From Bacillota bacterium (GTDB lineage Bacteria > Bacillota > Clostridia > Christensenellales > Christensenellaceae): DNA of 64,000 nucleotides. How positions within the stretch are numbered: the first letter of the stretch is position 1; every line of letters starts with the position of its first letter. Both the position numbers and the translations under genes were made by a program. The notes under the pieces are model-generated. The model was not told where the DNA came from and ran no database searches. It saw only the letters and a program-made list of their open reading frames with translations. Positions 30,149 through 39,039 of this stretch are shown here, one piece after another. Location: assembly GCA_023393165.1 (NCBI GenBank), contig JAEWMJ010000049.1, positions 62,001 to 126,000 on the forward strand. The letters are read 5' to 3'.

Positions 30149-31888
30149 ATGATAACGTTAACCATAGATGGTATAAAAGTTGAAGTGCCGGACAATACTA
30201 CCGTGCTGGACGCGGCGAAAATGGCCGGAATCAATATTCCGACACTGTGCTATTTGAAGGGCGTAAACGCTATCGGCGCATGCCGTATCTGCCTGGTTGA
30301 GATCGTTGGAAATCCTGTACTGCAGGCAGCATGCGTGCTTCCCGCGGCAGAAGGAATGCAGGTAATCACCAATTCAGAAAAAGTATTAAAAACAAAAAGA
30401 GTTACGCTGGAATTGCTTCTCTCAAACCACGATCGGGAATGCCTGACCTGCATCCGCAACAAGAACTGCGAACTGCAGACACTGGCTGAAGAGATGCATA
30501 TTACCGAGTTGAATTTTGAAGGAGAAAAATATCTGCGCCCGATCGATCAGGTATCGCTGTCTGTTGTGCGCAACCCCAACAAGTGCGTGATTTGCAAACG
30601 CTGCGTGCATGCATGCGGCGACGTGCAGAAGGTAGGCGTGATCGGCGCCGTAAACCGCGGATTTAAAACGATGATCGAACCCGTATTTGGAAAATCCCTG
30701 GTAGACGTTCCCTGCATAGGTTGCGGACAGTGTATCAACGCTTGCCCGGTGGGAGCGCTGACCGAGAAGAGCGAAGTCAAAAACGTATGGAAAGCCCTGC
30801 ACGATCCGGATAAATTCGTAGTGGTGCAGCCCGCTCCGGCGGTACGTGCTGCGATCGGGGAAGAATTCGGCATGCCCATGGGTACGCGCGCGACAGGAAA
30901 ACTGGCTGCGGCGCTTCGCAGGCTTGGATTCGACCGTGTATTCGACACGAATTTTGCAGCGGATTTAACGATTATGGAGGAAGGCACAGAATTGATCCAT
31001 AGGATCAAAGAAGGCGGAAAACTGCCTATGATCACCTCATGTTCTCCCGGCTGGATCAATTATTGCGAATATTTCTTCCCGGATATGCTGGAAAATCTGT
31101 CCACCTGCAAATCGCCGCATCAGATGATGGGCGCAGTAGTGAAAACCTATTATGCGGAAAAATTGAAGATAGATCCGGCGAAGATTTATATGGTGTCGGT
31201 AATGCCCTGTGTAGCCAAGAAATACGAAAAAACCAGGGACGGCGAAAGTGCTTCCGGATACCCGGATGTGGACGCTGTCATTACCACTAGGGAACTGGCA
31301 AGAATGCTGCGTGAAGCCAATGTTGATTTTGCCAACCTTGCTGACGAAAAATTTGACGAAATGCTGGGCGATTCTTCCGGCGCGGCCGATATATTCGGCG
31401 TAACCGGCGGCGTTATGGAAGCGGCGCTGCGTACTGTAGCGGATATTCTGACAGGACAGGATCTGAAAGATATCGAGTACTGTGATGTCCGTGGAATAGC
31501 CGGAATCAAGGAAGCCACAGTGAAAATTGGCGATATGGATATCAAGGTTGCGGTTGCCCACGGTACCGGAAACGCGAAAAAATTGCTGGAAGCAGTGAGA
31601 AACGGTGAGAAGCAGTACCATTTTATAGAGGTAATGGGATGCCCGGGCGGCTGTGTAACAGGCGGCGGTCAGCCGATCGTATCCGCAAGAGTCCGGAACT
31701 TCGGCGATCCGAGGGTGCTGCGCGCAAAAGCGCTGTACGATGAAGATGAAGGCAAGGTGATCCGCAAATCCCATGATAATCCGTCTATACAGAAACTTTA
31801 CAAGGATTATCTGGGTGAACCCGGCGGACATCTGTCCCATAGGATACTGCATACATTCTACAGGCCGAGAGAAAAGTACAAGGGATAG
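30149..31888 (+). CDS. hydA: Catalytic [FeFe] hydrogenase subunit HydA
   Basis: HydA carries the H-cluster that makes or oxidises hydrogen. The 579-residue protein has an N-terminal 2Fe-2S domain (CYLKGVNAIGACRICLVE), the His-Cys3 4Fe-4S motif NHDRECLTCIRNKNCELQ, two 4Fe-4S motifs (CVICKRCVHACG, CIGCGQCINACP) and the H-cluster domain: P1 TSCSPGW (Cys298, Ser299), P2 VMPCVAKKYE (Cys354) and P3 EVMGCPGGCVTGGG (Cys498, Cys502). Ser299 falls where Clostridium pasteurianum enzyme I has its cubane ligand. The [FeFe] maturation genes hydEFG are not in this window. Confidence 0.96.
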   Translation: MITLTIDGIKVEVPDNTTVLDAAKMAGINIPTLCYLKGVNAIGACRICLVEIVGNPVLQAACVLPAAEGMQVITNSEKVLKTKRVTLELLLSNHDRECLTCIRNKNCELQTLAEEMHITELNFEGEKYLRPIDQVSLSVVRNPNKCVICKRCVHACGDVQKVGVIGAVNRGFKTMIEPVFGKSLVDVPCIGCGQCINACPVGALTEKSEVKNVWKALHDPDKFVVVQPAPAVRAAIGEEFGMPMGTRATGKLAAALRRLGFDRVFDTNFAADLTIMEEGTELIHRIKEGGKLPMITSCSPGWINYCEYFFPDMLENLSTCKSPHQMMGAVVKTYYAEKLKIDPAKIYMVSVMPCVAKKYEKTRDGESASGYPDVDAVITTRELARMLREANVDFANLADEKFDEMLGDSSGAADIFGVTGGVMEAALRTVADILTGQDLKDIEYCDVRGIAGIKEATVKIGDMDIKVAVAHGTGNAKKLLEAVRNGEKQYHFIEVMGCPGGCVTGGGQPIVSARVRNFGDPRVLRAKALYDEDEGKVIRKSHDNPSIQKLYKDYLGEPGGHLSHRILHTFYRPREKYKG

Positions 31889-31914
31889 ATTTTACATCAT
31901 ATAATTCACCTTTG

Positions 31915-31942
31915 AAAAAACGGCTTTTATAAGCCGTTTTTT
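31915..31942 (+). terminator. Rho-independent terminator after hydA
   Basis: AAAAAACGGCTT, loop TTAT, AAGCCG and six T residues. It ends the hydrogenase operon. Confidence 0.9.
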
Positions 31943-32032
31943 CTTTTATCTTTCTTTTGGAAGAAATAAATTAATTAAAAAATATCAACGGCAACCAGTA
32001 ATTTTTTTTATAAAAACATTTTACAATTCCAA

Positions 32033-32061
32033 TTGACACATACTAAAAACTGGTTTAAACT
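32033..32061 (+). promoter_or_regulatory. Sigma-A type promoter of the Gfo/Idh gene
   Basis: Consensus TTGACA (32033-32038), 17 bases, TAAACT (32056-32061). The start would be about 50 bases before the ATG. Confidence 0.72.
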
Positions 32062-32119
32062 AAATATAAATTCCGAATTTTCAAAAGAAAAAATATTATT
32101 AATTAACGAGGTGAGTACT

Positions 32120-33268
32120 ATGGATCGTAAATTAAGATATGGTATGGTTGGCGGCGGCCCAGGTGCATTTATCGGAGCTGTGCACAGGAGAGCGATCAAT
32201 ATGTTGAATCAGATCGAGCTTGTCTGCGGATGTTTTTCCTATATTGAGGAAGAAATCAAGCAGGCGGGAAAAGAGCTTGGTATCGCTTCAGACAGGAACT
32301 ATATGAACTTTCAGGAGATGGCTGAAAAAGAAGCGGCGCGTCCCGATTGTATTGATTTTGTTGTGATCGTTGCTCCCAACCGCGTACACTATGACTGTGC
32401 GAAATTATTCCTGGAAAAAGGAATCAACGTTGTCTGCGAAAAACCGCTTTGCTTCACGGTTGCCCAGGCAGAAGAACTGAAAGAACTCGCGGCGAAAAAA
32501 GGCTGTCTGTTCTGTGTAACCTATACATATACCGGGCATGTGATGGCTAAAGAAGCAAGGGAAATTATCCGCAGCGGAAAGATCGGCGACGTAAGGATCG
32601 TCATGGGTGAATATCCGCAGGATTGGCTGCTGGATTCTATTGAAAACGTATCCGCAGACGCGCGTCCCTGGAGGACCGATCCCGCTATGACCGGCCGTTC
32701 CAACTGCGTAGGCGACATCGGCAGCCATACGGAAAACATGATCTCATTTTTGACCGGATTAAAGATTACAAAACTGTGTGCAAATCTGGACGTATTCGGC
32801 CAGGGCGGCACTCTTGATAACAATGGCGAAGTTATGATGAAGTTTGAAAACGGAGCGTCCGGAATGCTGTGGTGTTCCCAGGTTGCCATCGGTTACGACA
32901 ACGCGCTGCGGGTACGCGTGTTTGGCTCAAAGGGAACAGTAGAATTTGTACAGGAAGACAGCAACTACCTGTATGTTACAATGCGCGGAGAACCCACTAA
33001 AAAGTTATCCCGCGGTTCAAAATATATATCTCCCGCTGCGGCAAAATTCAGCCGCCTGCCCTGCGGACATCCCGAAGGATTCCATGACGCTTATGCAAAC
33101 ATTTACGCTGCCTATGCGAACGCCGTATATGACAAACTCGCAGGCAAAAAAGTAAATGAGGAGGATTACGGCTATCCAACCATCGAAATGGGCGTGGAAG
33201 GCGTAAAATTCATCAACGCATGCGTGGACAGCCATGAAGCGGACAATTCCTGGATCGAACTGAAATAA
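32120..33268 (+). CDS. Gfo/Idh/MocA-family oxidoreductase
   Basis: The family comprises NAD(P)-dependent sugar, inositol and amino-sugar dehydrogenases. The 382-residue protein has the Rossmann start YGMVGGGPGAFIGAVHR, the family motif VVCEKPLCFT near residue 112 (EKP) and a C-terminal alpha/beta domain with DIGSHTENMI near 205 that supplies the putative catalytic His. ATG 32120 is preceded by GAGGTGAG; the frame is open upstream but there is no start signal there. It is monocistronic, with its own promoter and hairpin. The substrate is not predictable. Confidence 0.88.
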   Translation: MDRKLRYGMVGGGPGAFIGAVHRRAINMLNQIELVCGCFSYIEEEIKQAGKELGIASDRNYMNFQEMAEKEAARPDCIDFVVIVAPNRVHYDCAKLFLEKGINVVCEKPLCFTVAQAEELKELAAKKGCLFCVTYTYTGHVMAKEAREIIRSGKIGDVRIVMGEYPQDWLLDSIENVSADARPWRTDPAMTGRSNCVGDIGSHTENMISFLTGLKITKLCANLDVFGQGGTLDNNGEVMMKFENGASGMLWCSQVAIGYDNALRVRVFGSKGTVEFVQEDSNYLYVTMRGEPTKKLSRGSKYISPAAAKFSRLPCGHPEGFHDAYANIYAAYANAVYDKLAGKKVNEEDYGYPTIEMGVEGVKFINACVDSHEADNSWIELK

Positions 33269-33304
33269 AATAGTATTAAATAAATATAATTATAGAGAAA
33301 ATAA

Positions 33305-33340
33305 AACAGAAGGATGAGGGTTCCTCATCCTTCTGTTATG
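33305..33340 (+). terminator. Strong hairpin after the Gfo/Idh gene
   Basis: Arms at 33305-33319 and 33323-33337 form a perfect 15-bp stem with a GTT loop. The following bases are TATG, so the U-tract is poor and termination may be partial. Confidence 0.6.
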
Positions 33341-33427
33341 TTATCAGAAATTTCAAAGCGGTTTTATTTTTAAGCTTAAAGCCATATACATGTAGTATAA
33401 ACAAAGGTTTGAAAGGATCTGATACAT

Positions 33428-34063
33428 ATGTACGAATATTATAAATTTGATCTTGTACCGCTTAGATATTCTTATAATGCGTTAGAACCATATATAGACG
33501 CTGCAACGATGGCATTACACCACGATAAGCATCTGGGGACTTATGTCAGCAACCTGAACAATACCCTTTCCAAATATCCGCAGTTGCAAAAATGGCCGCT
33601 GGAAAAGCTGATAAGAAATTACCGCTCTCTGCCCAAAGAGATACAGATAACCGTAAAAAACAATGCGGGAGGCGTATACAACCACAATTTATTTTTTAAC
33701 ATTATGGGCCCGGCGGGACCCGAAAGTTCTGCGGATGCCATTACGGCGGCGATTGAGCAGTTTTTCGGATCCATGGATGATTTTAAGGATGAATTTATGG
33801 AAAACGCGCTGCGAGTCTTTGGATCGGGCTATACCTGGCTGGCGCTGAACGGCTATGGAAAACTGACGATCGTGAACACGGCAAACCAGGATACTGTGCT
33901 TGGTCTTAACCTGTATCCTGTTCTTCTGATCGATGTATGGGAGCATGCGTATTATTTGAAATATAAAAGCAGGAGGGCGGATTATATTGAAAACTGGTTC
34001 CATACAATTAACTGGGCGAGTGTTCAGGGGTATTATAATTATTATATGGTGCATAACCATTAA
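33428..34063 (+). CDS. Fe/Mn superoxide dismutase
   Basis: The enzyme removes superoxide, giving this anaerobe some oxygen tolerance, useful beside oxygen-sensitive Fe-S enzymes. The 211-residue protein has all four metal ligands in context: His in LHHDKHLGTYV near residue 32, His in GGVYNHNLFF near 83, and Asp and His in LLIDVWEHAYYLKYK near 168. The usual N-terminal PLRYSYNALEPYID is present. Metal preference cannot be read with certainty. AAAGGAT lies about 10 bases before the ATG. Confidence 0.94.
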   Translation: MYEYYKFDLVPLRYSYNALEPYIDAATMALHHDKHLGTYVSNLNNTLSKYPQLQKWPLEKLIRNYRSLPKEIQITVKNNAGGVYNHNLFFNIMGPAGPESSADAITAAIEQFFGSMDDFKDEFMENALRVFGSGYTWLALNGYGKLTIVNTANQDTVLGLNLYPVLLIDVWEHAYYLKYKSRRADYIENWFHTINWASVQGYYNYYMVHNH

Positions 34064-34198
34064 TTTTTTTTGTTCATTTTTACGATATATTTAATGTTGA
34101 TTTTCTTCAAAATACTCTTGATTTTTGATGAAAAAGAGTTCAAAATAAGTTGGATTTATGTTTAAATATTTCATTGTGGCAATATTATCTAGAATAAT

Positions 34199-34227
34199 TT
34201 GCTAAATATAGTGGTATAGTATATAAT
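34199..34227 (+). promoter_or_regulatory. Sigma-A type promoter of the topoisomerase operon
   Basis: TTGCTA (34199-34204), 17 bases, TATAAT (34222-34227), 34 bases before the ATG. Confidence 0.7.
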
Positions 34228-34261
34228 ATTTTCGTATATGTTGTAATTTTGGAGGAAAATA

Positions 34262-36244
34262 ATGGCCAGTACTTACACGGCGAAAGACATTCAGATTTTA
34301 GAGGGGCTGGACGCGGTACGACGGCGTCCCGGCATGTACATTGGCACAACAAGTTCGCGCGGTTTGCATCACTTGCTTTGGGAGATACTTGACAATTCCA
34401 TAGATGAAGCCGCAAACGGCTATGCTGATAAGATTTCGGTTACGCTGCACGCGGACAACTCCGTATCGGTTGAAGACAACGGACGCGGCATTCCGGTCGG
34501 TATCCATCCGGAACTCAAGGTCTCGGGCGTGGAAGTTGTATACACGCAGCTTCATGCCGGAGGAAAGTTTAACAATGACAATTATGCGTATTCGGGCGGA
34601 CTGCACGGCGTAGGCGCTTCGGTAGTGAACGCGCTTTCCAAATGGGTACGCGTAGAAGTATGCCAGGATGGGTTTCTGTACCGTCAGGAATTTAAAACCA
34701 GCATGCAAAAAGGCAGGATGATGGTGGGAAAACCAGTTGGGCCGCTGGAAAAAATCGGGCCGACATCCAAACGGGGCACCAAGGTCACCTTTCTTCCTGA
34801 CGACGAGGTGTTTGACGAGATCGAGTTCAATTATGAAAACATCAAGCGCCGTTTGCGGGAGTTTGCATTTTTAACAAAAGGCCTTAAAATAGTACTTTCT
34901 GACGAACGTACGCCGGGCCAGCGCCCAAAAGCAACCGTATTTGAGTACCAGGGCGGCATAGTGGATTTTGTTCGTTATATAAACGAGGACAAGCAGCCTT
35001 TGCATACAACGCCCATACTGATAGAAGGGCAGAAAAATGACATCATCGTATCCATAGCGATGCAATATAACCAGAGTTATACCGAGGGGATATTCTCCTA
35101 TGTCAATAATATCAACACGCCCGAGGGCGGTACGCATGAAACGGGTTTTAAAACCGCTATTACCAAGGTAATGAACGACTATGCGCGGGCAGCAAACCTG
35201 ATAAAGGAAAAGGATCTTTCTCTGGCGGGCGAGGACTTCCGGGAAGGACTTTGTGCGGTTTTATCCCTTAAAATGAAAAACGTTCAGTTTGAAGGGCAGA
35301 CAAAAACAAAGCTGGGCAACGCAGAAGCAAAAACCGCCGTAGAAGCAATCGTTACCGAAAAGCTCGCCAATTTTATGTCCGATTTAAACAATACCCAGAT
35401 CTGTACTCAGATCATAGAAAAGGCGGTCGCCGCAGCGCGTGTACGCGAGGCCTCCAGAAAAGCAAAAAAGACCCAGCGCGAAAAAAACAAGCTTGAAAAT
35501 TCGCCGCTGGTGGGCAAGCTTTCCAGCTGCACTGGCAAAAACTACGAAATGAACGAACTATTCATAGTCGAAGGCGACAGTGCGGGCGGAAGCGCAAAGC
35601 AGGGCCGGGACAGGCGGTTTCAGGCGATACTGCCTCTGCGGGGCAAGCCTCTGAATGTAGAAAAAAAACGCGTAGATCAGGTGCTTGCCAATGAAGAATT
35701 CCGTTCGATTATAACGGCATTGGGCGTAGGGTTCGACGAAAGTTTCAATATCAATAATCTCAAATACAATAAAATCATTATATTGTCGGATGCTGACCAG
35801 GACGGTGCGCATATCCGCTGCATTTTGATTACGTTTTTCTTCAGGTATTATAAGGAATTGGTCACCGACGGGCATTTGTATATCGGCCGCCCGCCTCTTT
35901 ATAAGATCGCAAAGGGCAGCAATGTACTGTATGCTTACAACGAGAAACAGCTCGCGGAGGCCAAGGATCAGCTGGGCAAAAACTGTACGGTGCAGCGGTA
36001 TAAAGGCCTTGGCGAAATGAACCCTGAGCAGCTTTGGGAAACAACGATGAATCCTGAAAAACGTTCGCTCATCCGGGTTACGATTGAAGACGCGGCTGAC
36101 GCAGAGCATATTGTCTCCGTCCTGATGGGGGACAAGGTGGAACCACGGCGCGACCATATTGGCTTATACGCCAATTTCAATAAAAAAGATCATTTTGAGG
36201 GAATATTGCGATATGGCAAAGAAGACGAAGCAAGTTATCTATGA
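34262..36244 (+). CDS. parE: Type IIA topoisomerase B subunit (ParE/GyrB), probably topoisomerase IV
   Basis: This 660-residue protein is an ATPase subunit of a type IIA topoisomerase. It has the GHKL ATPase site (ILDNSIDEAANG near residue 40, VEDNGRGIPVGIHP near 75, GGLHGVGASVVNALS near 115), the transducer, and the TOPRIM domain with IVEGDSAGGSAKQGRDR near 435 and LSDADQDGAHI near 505. Neither dnaA nor recF is nearby, which favours ParE over GyrB. The A-subunit gene overlaps its end by 32 bases. Confidence 0.9.
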   Translation: MASTYTAKDIQILEGLDAVRRRPGMYIGTTSSRGLHHLLWEILDNSIDEAANGYADKISVTLHADNSVSVEDNGRGIPVGIHPELKVSGVEVVYTQLHAGGKFNNDNYAYSGGLHGVGASVVNALSKWVRVEVCQDGFLYRQEFKTSMQKGRMMVGKPVGPLEKIGPTSKRGTKVTFLPDDEVFDEIEFNYENIKRRLREFAFLTKGLKIVLSDERTPGQRPKATVFEYQGGIVDFVRYINEDKQPLHTTPILIEGQKNDIIVSIAMQYNQSYTEGIFSYVNNINTPEGGTHETGFKTAITKVMNDYARAANLIKEKDLSLAGEDFREGLCAVLSLKMKNVQFEGQTKTKLGNAEAKTAVEAIVTEKLANFMSDLNNTQICTQIIEKAVAAARVREASRKAKKTQREKNKLENSPLVGKLSSCTGKNYEMNELFIVEGDSAGGSAKQGRDRRFQAILPLRGKPLNVEKKRVDQVLANEEFRSIITALGVGFDESFNINNLKYNKIIILSDADQDGAHIRCILITFFFRYYKELVTDGHLYIGRPPLYKIAKGSNVLYAYNEKQLAEAKDQLGKNCTVQRYKGLGEMNPEQLWETTMNPEKRSLIRVTIEDAADAEHIVSVLMGDKVEPRRDHIGLYANFNKKDHFEGILRYGKEDEASYL

Positions 36245-38648
36245 CGAACAAATAATTGAAAACAGCATGGAGGATACGATGCACCAGGCCTATATGACAT
36301 ATGCGGAGTATGTCATATTGGAGCGCGCTCTTCCCAGAGTTGAGGACGGACTTAAACCAGTACAGCGGCGTATTTTATATACCATGAGCGAGCTGGGTTT
36401 AACGCCTGACAAGCCCTATAAAAAGTCTGCCAGGATCGTTGGCGAATGCCTGGGCAAGTACCATCCCCACGGCGATACCAGCGTATACGATGCTATGGTG
36501 CGCCTGGCGCAGCCTTACTCCATGCGCGAGCCCATGGTGGACGGACACGGGAATTTCGGTTCCATGGACGGAGACAGTGCGGCCGCCATGCGTTATACCG
36601 AAGCAAGGCTTTCACCGCTGGCTATGGAAATGCTGCGGGATTTGGGAAAGGATACAGTGCCGTTCCGCCCGAATTTCGACGATTCGGAATGGGAGCCGGA
36701 TATGCTTCCGGCGCGTTTTCCCAATCTGCTTGTAAACGGCGCGTCCGGAATCGCTGTAGGACTTGCCACAAACATACCTCCTCATAATCTGGGGGAGGTG
36801 ATCGACGGTGTTGTATACAGGCTTGATAACCCGGAATGCAGTCTGCATTCCATTATGAAATACATCAAGGCGCCCGATTTCCCGACGGGCGGGTATATTG
36901 TGAACCATGAAGAACTTGTTACAGCATATGAAACAGGCAGGGGCAAGATTTTGCTGCGCGCAAAAGCAGAGATTGAAAAATCGGAAAACGGCAAAACGCG
37001 TATTGTTGTGACAGAGGTTCCTTATGAAATCAAAAAATCCACCATGCTGGAAAAGATCCTTGCCGTTTCCGAAGTCAAAAAGGATATTTTTGCCTGTATA
37101 GACGATATCCGCGACGAGTCGGACAGGGAAGGCGTACGCGCGGTTATCGAGATTAAAAAGGGCTATGATCCACAGAAAATACTAAACCTTTTATACAAAT
37201 ACACCGACCTGCAGGTCACATTCGGCATCAATATGATGGCGATCGCCAGAGGCGTGCCCATGCAATTGGGGCTTCTGGCCATACTGGATTATTATATTGC
37301 TCACCAGAAGGACGTGGTCACCCGCAGAACGCAATACGACCTGGAAAAAGCCGAAAAGCGCGAACATATATTGGCCGGCTTGATTATCGCGGTGGAGAAT
37401 ATCGACCGGGTGATCAAGATCATCCGGGAATCAAAGGACGTGCGTGAAGCCAAGGCCTCGCTCATGGCTGCATTCAGTCTGACGGGTATACAGGCGCAGG
37501 CTATTCTGGATATGCGCCTTGCGCGGCTGACAGCACTGGAGATTGATACGCTTCGCGCGGAGTATAAAGAAGTTGTTGCGCTTATAGCATACCTTAATTC
37601 CATACTGGAATCCCCGCAGAAGCTGATTGAAGTCATCAAGGAAGAACTTCATGAAATCAGACACAAATATGCAAACAAACGGCGCACGCATGTGATCCAG
37701 GTGGACGTTGCTGCGGAAGAACCCGATGAAAGCGAATTCAGAGTAGTGGAAGAATGCGCAATCGTTCTGTCACAGTCCATGCATTTAAAACGCTTATCCA
37801 CAAAGGCGCTGCAAAAAGGCCTGGAAAACGGGGGCGATGATAAAAACGAACCCAGGCTGCTCGTATCCTCCGATACGGACAGCAAGATTTATATTTTTAC
37901 AAATAAGGGCAATCAATATATTCTGCCGGCTTCATCCATCCCCGAAGGCAAGCTGAAAGATACCGGAAAGCCATTAACAGCTCTCATGCCGGGTGTGGAT
38001 GCGGATGAAAAAATACTGAATCTGTTCGATTTCAAGTCTTTTGAAGGCAAAATGCTGTTTGCTACCAGGAACGGCATGGTAAAAGCTACCGATCTTTCGG
38101 AATTTGACGCCAAAAAGTGCAAGATAATGGCTTGTGGACTGAAAGAAGGGGACGAGCTGTTATATGTTCAAACATGGCAGGATGTTCCCAATATGCTTTT
38201 TATAACAAAGCTGGGTATGTCCATTAACATCAGTAAACTGGAAATATCCCAAATGGGCAGGGCAGCCAAGGGAGTGGGCGCGATCAACCTGAAAAAAGGG
38301 GACAGCGTTGTGCTGGCTGTGCAGGTGGATAATAATGGCGGCATGGTACTGTGCATGACCGAAAAAGGCTACGCAAAACAAACGCCGCTTTCAGAATATG
38401 AACTCCAGGGAAGGAACGGTAAGGGCCTTAAAACTTACAACCTTACGGGACAGATTGGACAGACGGTTACGGGAGCAGTATTCCTCGACAAACCCTGCAT
38501 GCTTGTTACAAAGCAGAAATCCGGGGATATTACCACTCTTAAATCCGATGATATCCCAAGCGACGCCCGGAATGCCAAAGGCGAACAGGTGGTGCTTGCC
38601 GTTATGGGCAACGATGTTGTATCGCTTGAAAAGAAAATATTTGAATAG
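36213..38648 (+). CDS. parC: Type IIA topoisomerase A subunit (ParC/GyrA), probably topoisomerase IV
   Basis: The DNA-cleaving subunit has 811 residues. The N-terminal breakage-reunion domain includes LPRVEDGLKPVQRRIL, HPHGDTSVYDAMVRLAQ and the active-site tyrosine in AAMRYTEARLS near residue 128. The C-terminal beta-pinwheel contains QGRNGKG, a degenerate form of the GyrA box (QRRGGKG), near residue 731. This leaves gyrase versus topoisomerase IV slightly open. ATG 36213 was chosen because GAGGG lies 12 bases before it; an upstream in-frame ATG has no ribosome binding site. A terminator follows. Confidence 0.9.
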   Translation: MAKKTKQVIYDEQIIENSMEDTMHQAYMTYAEYVILERALPRVEDGLKPVQRRILYTMSELGLTPDKPYKKSARIVGECLGKYHPHGDTSVYDAMVRLAQPYSMREPMVDGHGNFGSMDGDSAAAMRYTEARLSPLAMEMLRDLGKDTVPFRPNFDDSEWEPDMLPARFPNLLVNGASGIAVGLATNIPPHNLGEVIDGVVYRLDNPECSLHSIMKYIKAPDFPTGGYIVNHEELVTAYETGRGKILLRAKAEIEKSENGKTRIVVTEVPYEIKKSTMLEKILAVSEVKKDIFACIDDIRDESDREGVRAVIEIKKGYDPQKILNLLYKYTDLQVTFGINMMAIARGVPMQLGLLAILDYYIAHQKDVVTRRTQYDLEKAEKREHILAGLIIAVENIDRVIKIIRESKDVREAKASLMAAFSLTGIQAQAILDMRLARLTALEIDTLRAEYKEVVALIAYLNSILESPQKLIEVIKEELHEIRHKYANKRRTHVIQVDVAAEEPDESEFRVVEECAIVLSQSMHLKRLSTKALQKGLENGGDDKNEPRLLVSSDTDSKIYIFTNKGNQYILPASSIPEGKLKDTGKPLTALMPGVDADEKILNLFDFKSFEGKMLFATRNGMVKATDLSEFDAKKCKIMACGLKEGDELLYVQTWQDVPNMLFITKLGMSINISKLEISQMGRAAKGVGAINLKKGDSVVLAVQVDNNGGMVLCMTEKGYAKQTPLSEYELQGRNGKGLKTYNLTGQIGQTVTGAVFLDKPCMLVTKQKSGDITTLKSDDIPSDARNAKGEQVVLAVMGNDVVSLEKKIFE

Positions 38649-38676
38649 CAGCATTAAATTTAAATATTATTCTCAG

Positions 38677-38711
38677 GAGACAAGTTTAGCGGCTTGTCTC
38701 TTTTGTTTTTT
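38677..38711 (+). terminator. Rho-independent terminator after parC
   Basis: GAGACAAG (38677-38684), 8-base loop, CTTGTCTC (38693-38700), then TTTTGTTTTTT. Confidence 0.9.
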
Positions 38712-38820
38712 AAATATAAGATAAATTTTAACGTTATTCAAGTCAATGTGGCATAAGCAAAAGCCTTTAAACAGACCTTTTTAGTATATTCATCATTTAA
38801 AACGGTTGGTAACAATCGAA

Positions 38821-38840
38821 AAATATAAACGTTTAAATTT
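38821..38840. promoter_or_regulatory. LacI-family operator O1
   Basis: A 20-base near-perfect palindrome centred on CG (one mismatched pair). Its core ATATAAACGTTTAAAT (38823-38838) recurs exactly at 40121-40136. It lies upstream of the presumed lacI promoter, in a 330-base gene-free AT-rich region (38712-39039). Confidence 0.75.
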
Positions 38841-38854
38841 ATTTTCAAAAACTA

Positions 38855-38883
38855 TTGATTTTTTATTTTATATGATATAAAAT
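38855..38883 (+). promoter_or_regulatory. Candidate promoter of the lacI-like gene
   Basis: TTGATT (38855-38860), 17 bases, TAAAAT (38878-38883). The region is AT-rich, so other hexamer pairs are possible. Confidence 0.4.
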
Positions 38884-39020
38884 AAAGCCATAAAAGAAAA
38901 ATGCTTAAAAAAGTGGTTTCATTCTAACAATAAAAGAAAAATAGAAGGCAATGTCTTTATTGCAAGTATTCAATGAATGGTTATTTATTATTTTTTATAA
39001 AAATTTTTGAAATACTTAAA

Positions 39021-39038
39021 AATTTAAAGGTTTAAATT
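39021..39038. promoter_or_regulatory. LacI-family operator O2 over the lacI ribosome binding site
   Basis: AATTTAAAGGTTTAAATT is an 18-base palindrome apart from its central GG. It includes the AAAGG that serves as the Shine-Dalgarno sequence of the regulator gene, so binding would block its transcription near the start codon. Confidence 0.6.
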
Positions 39039-39039
39039 A

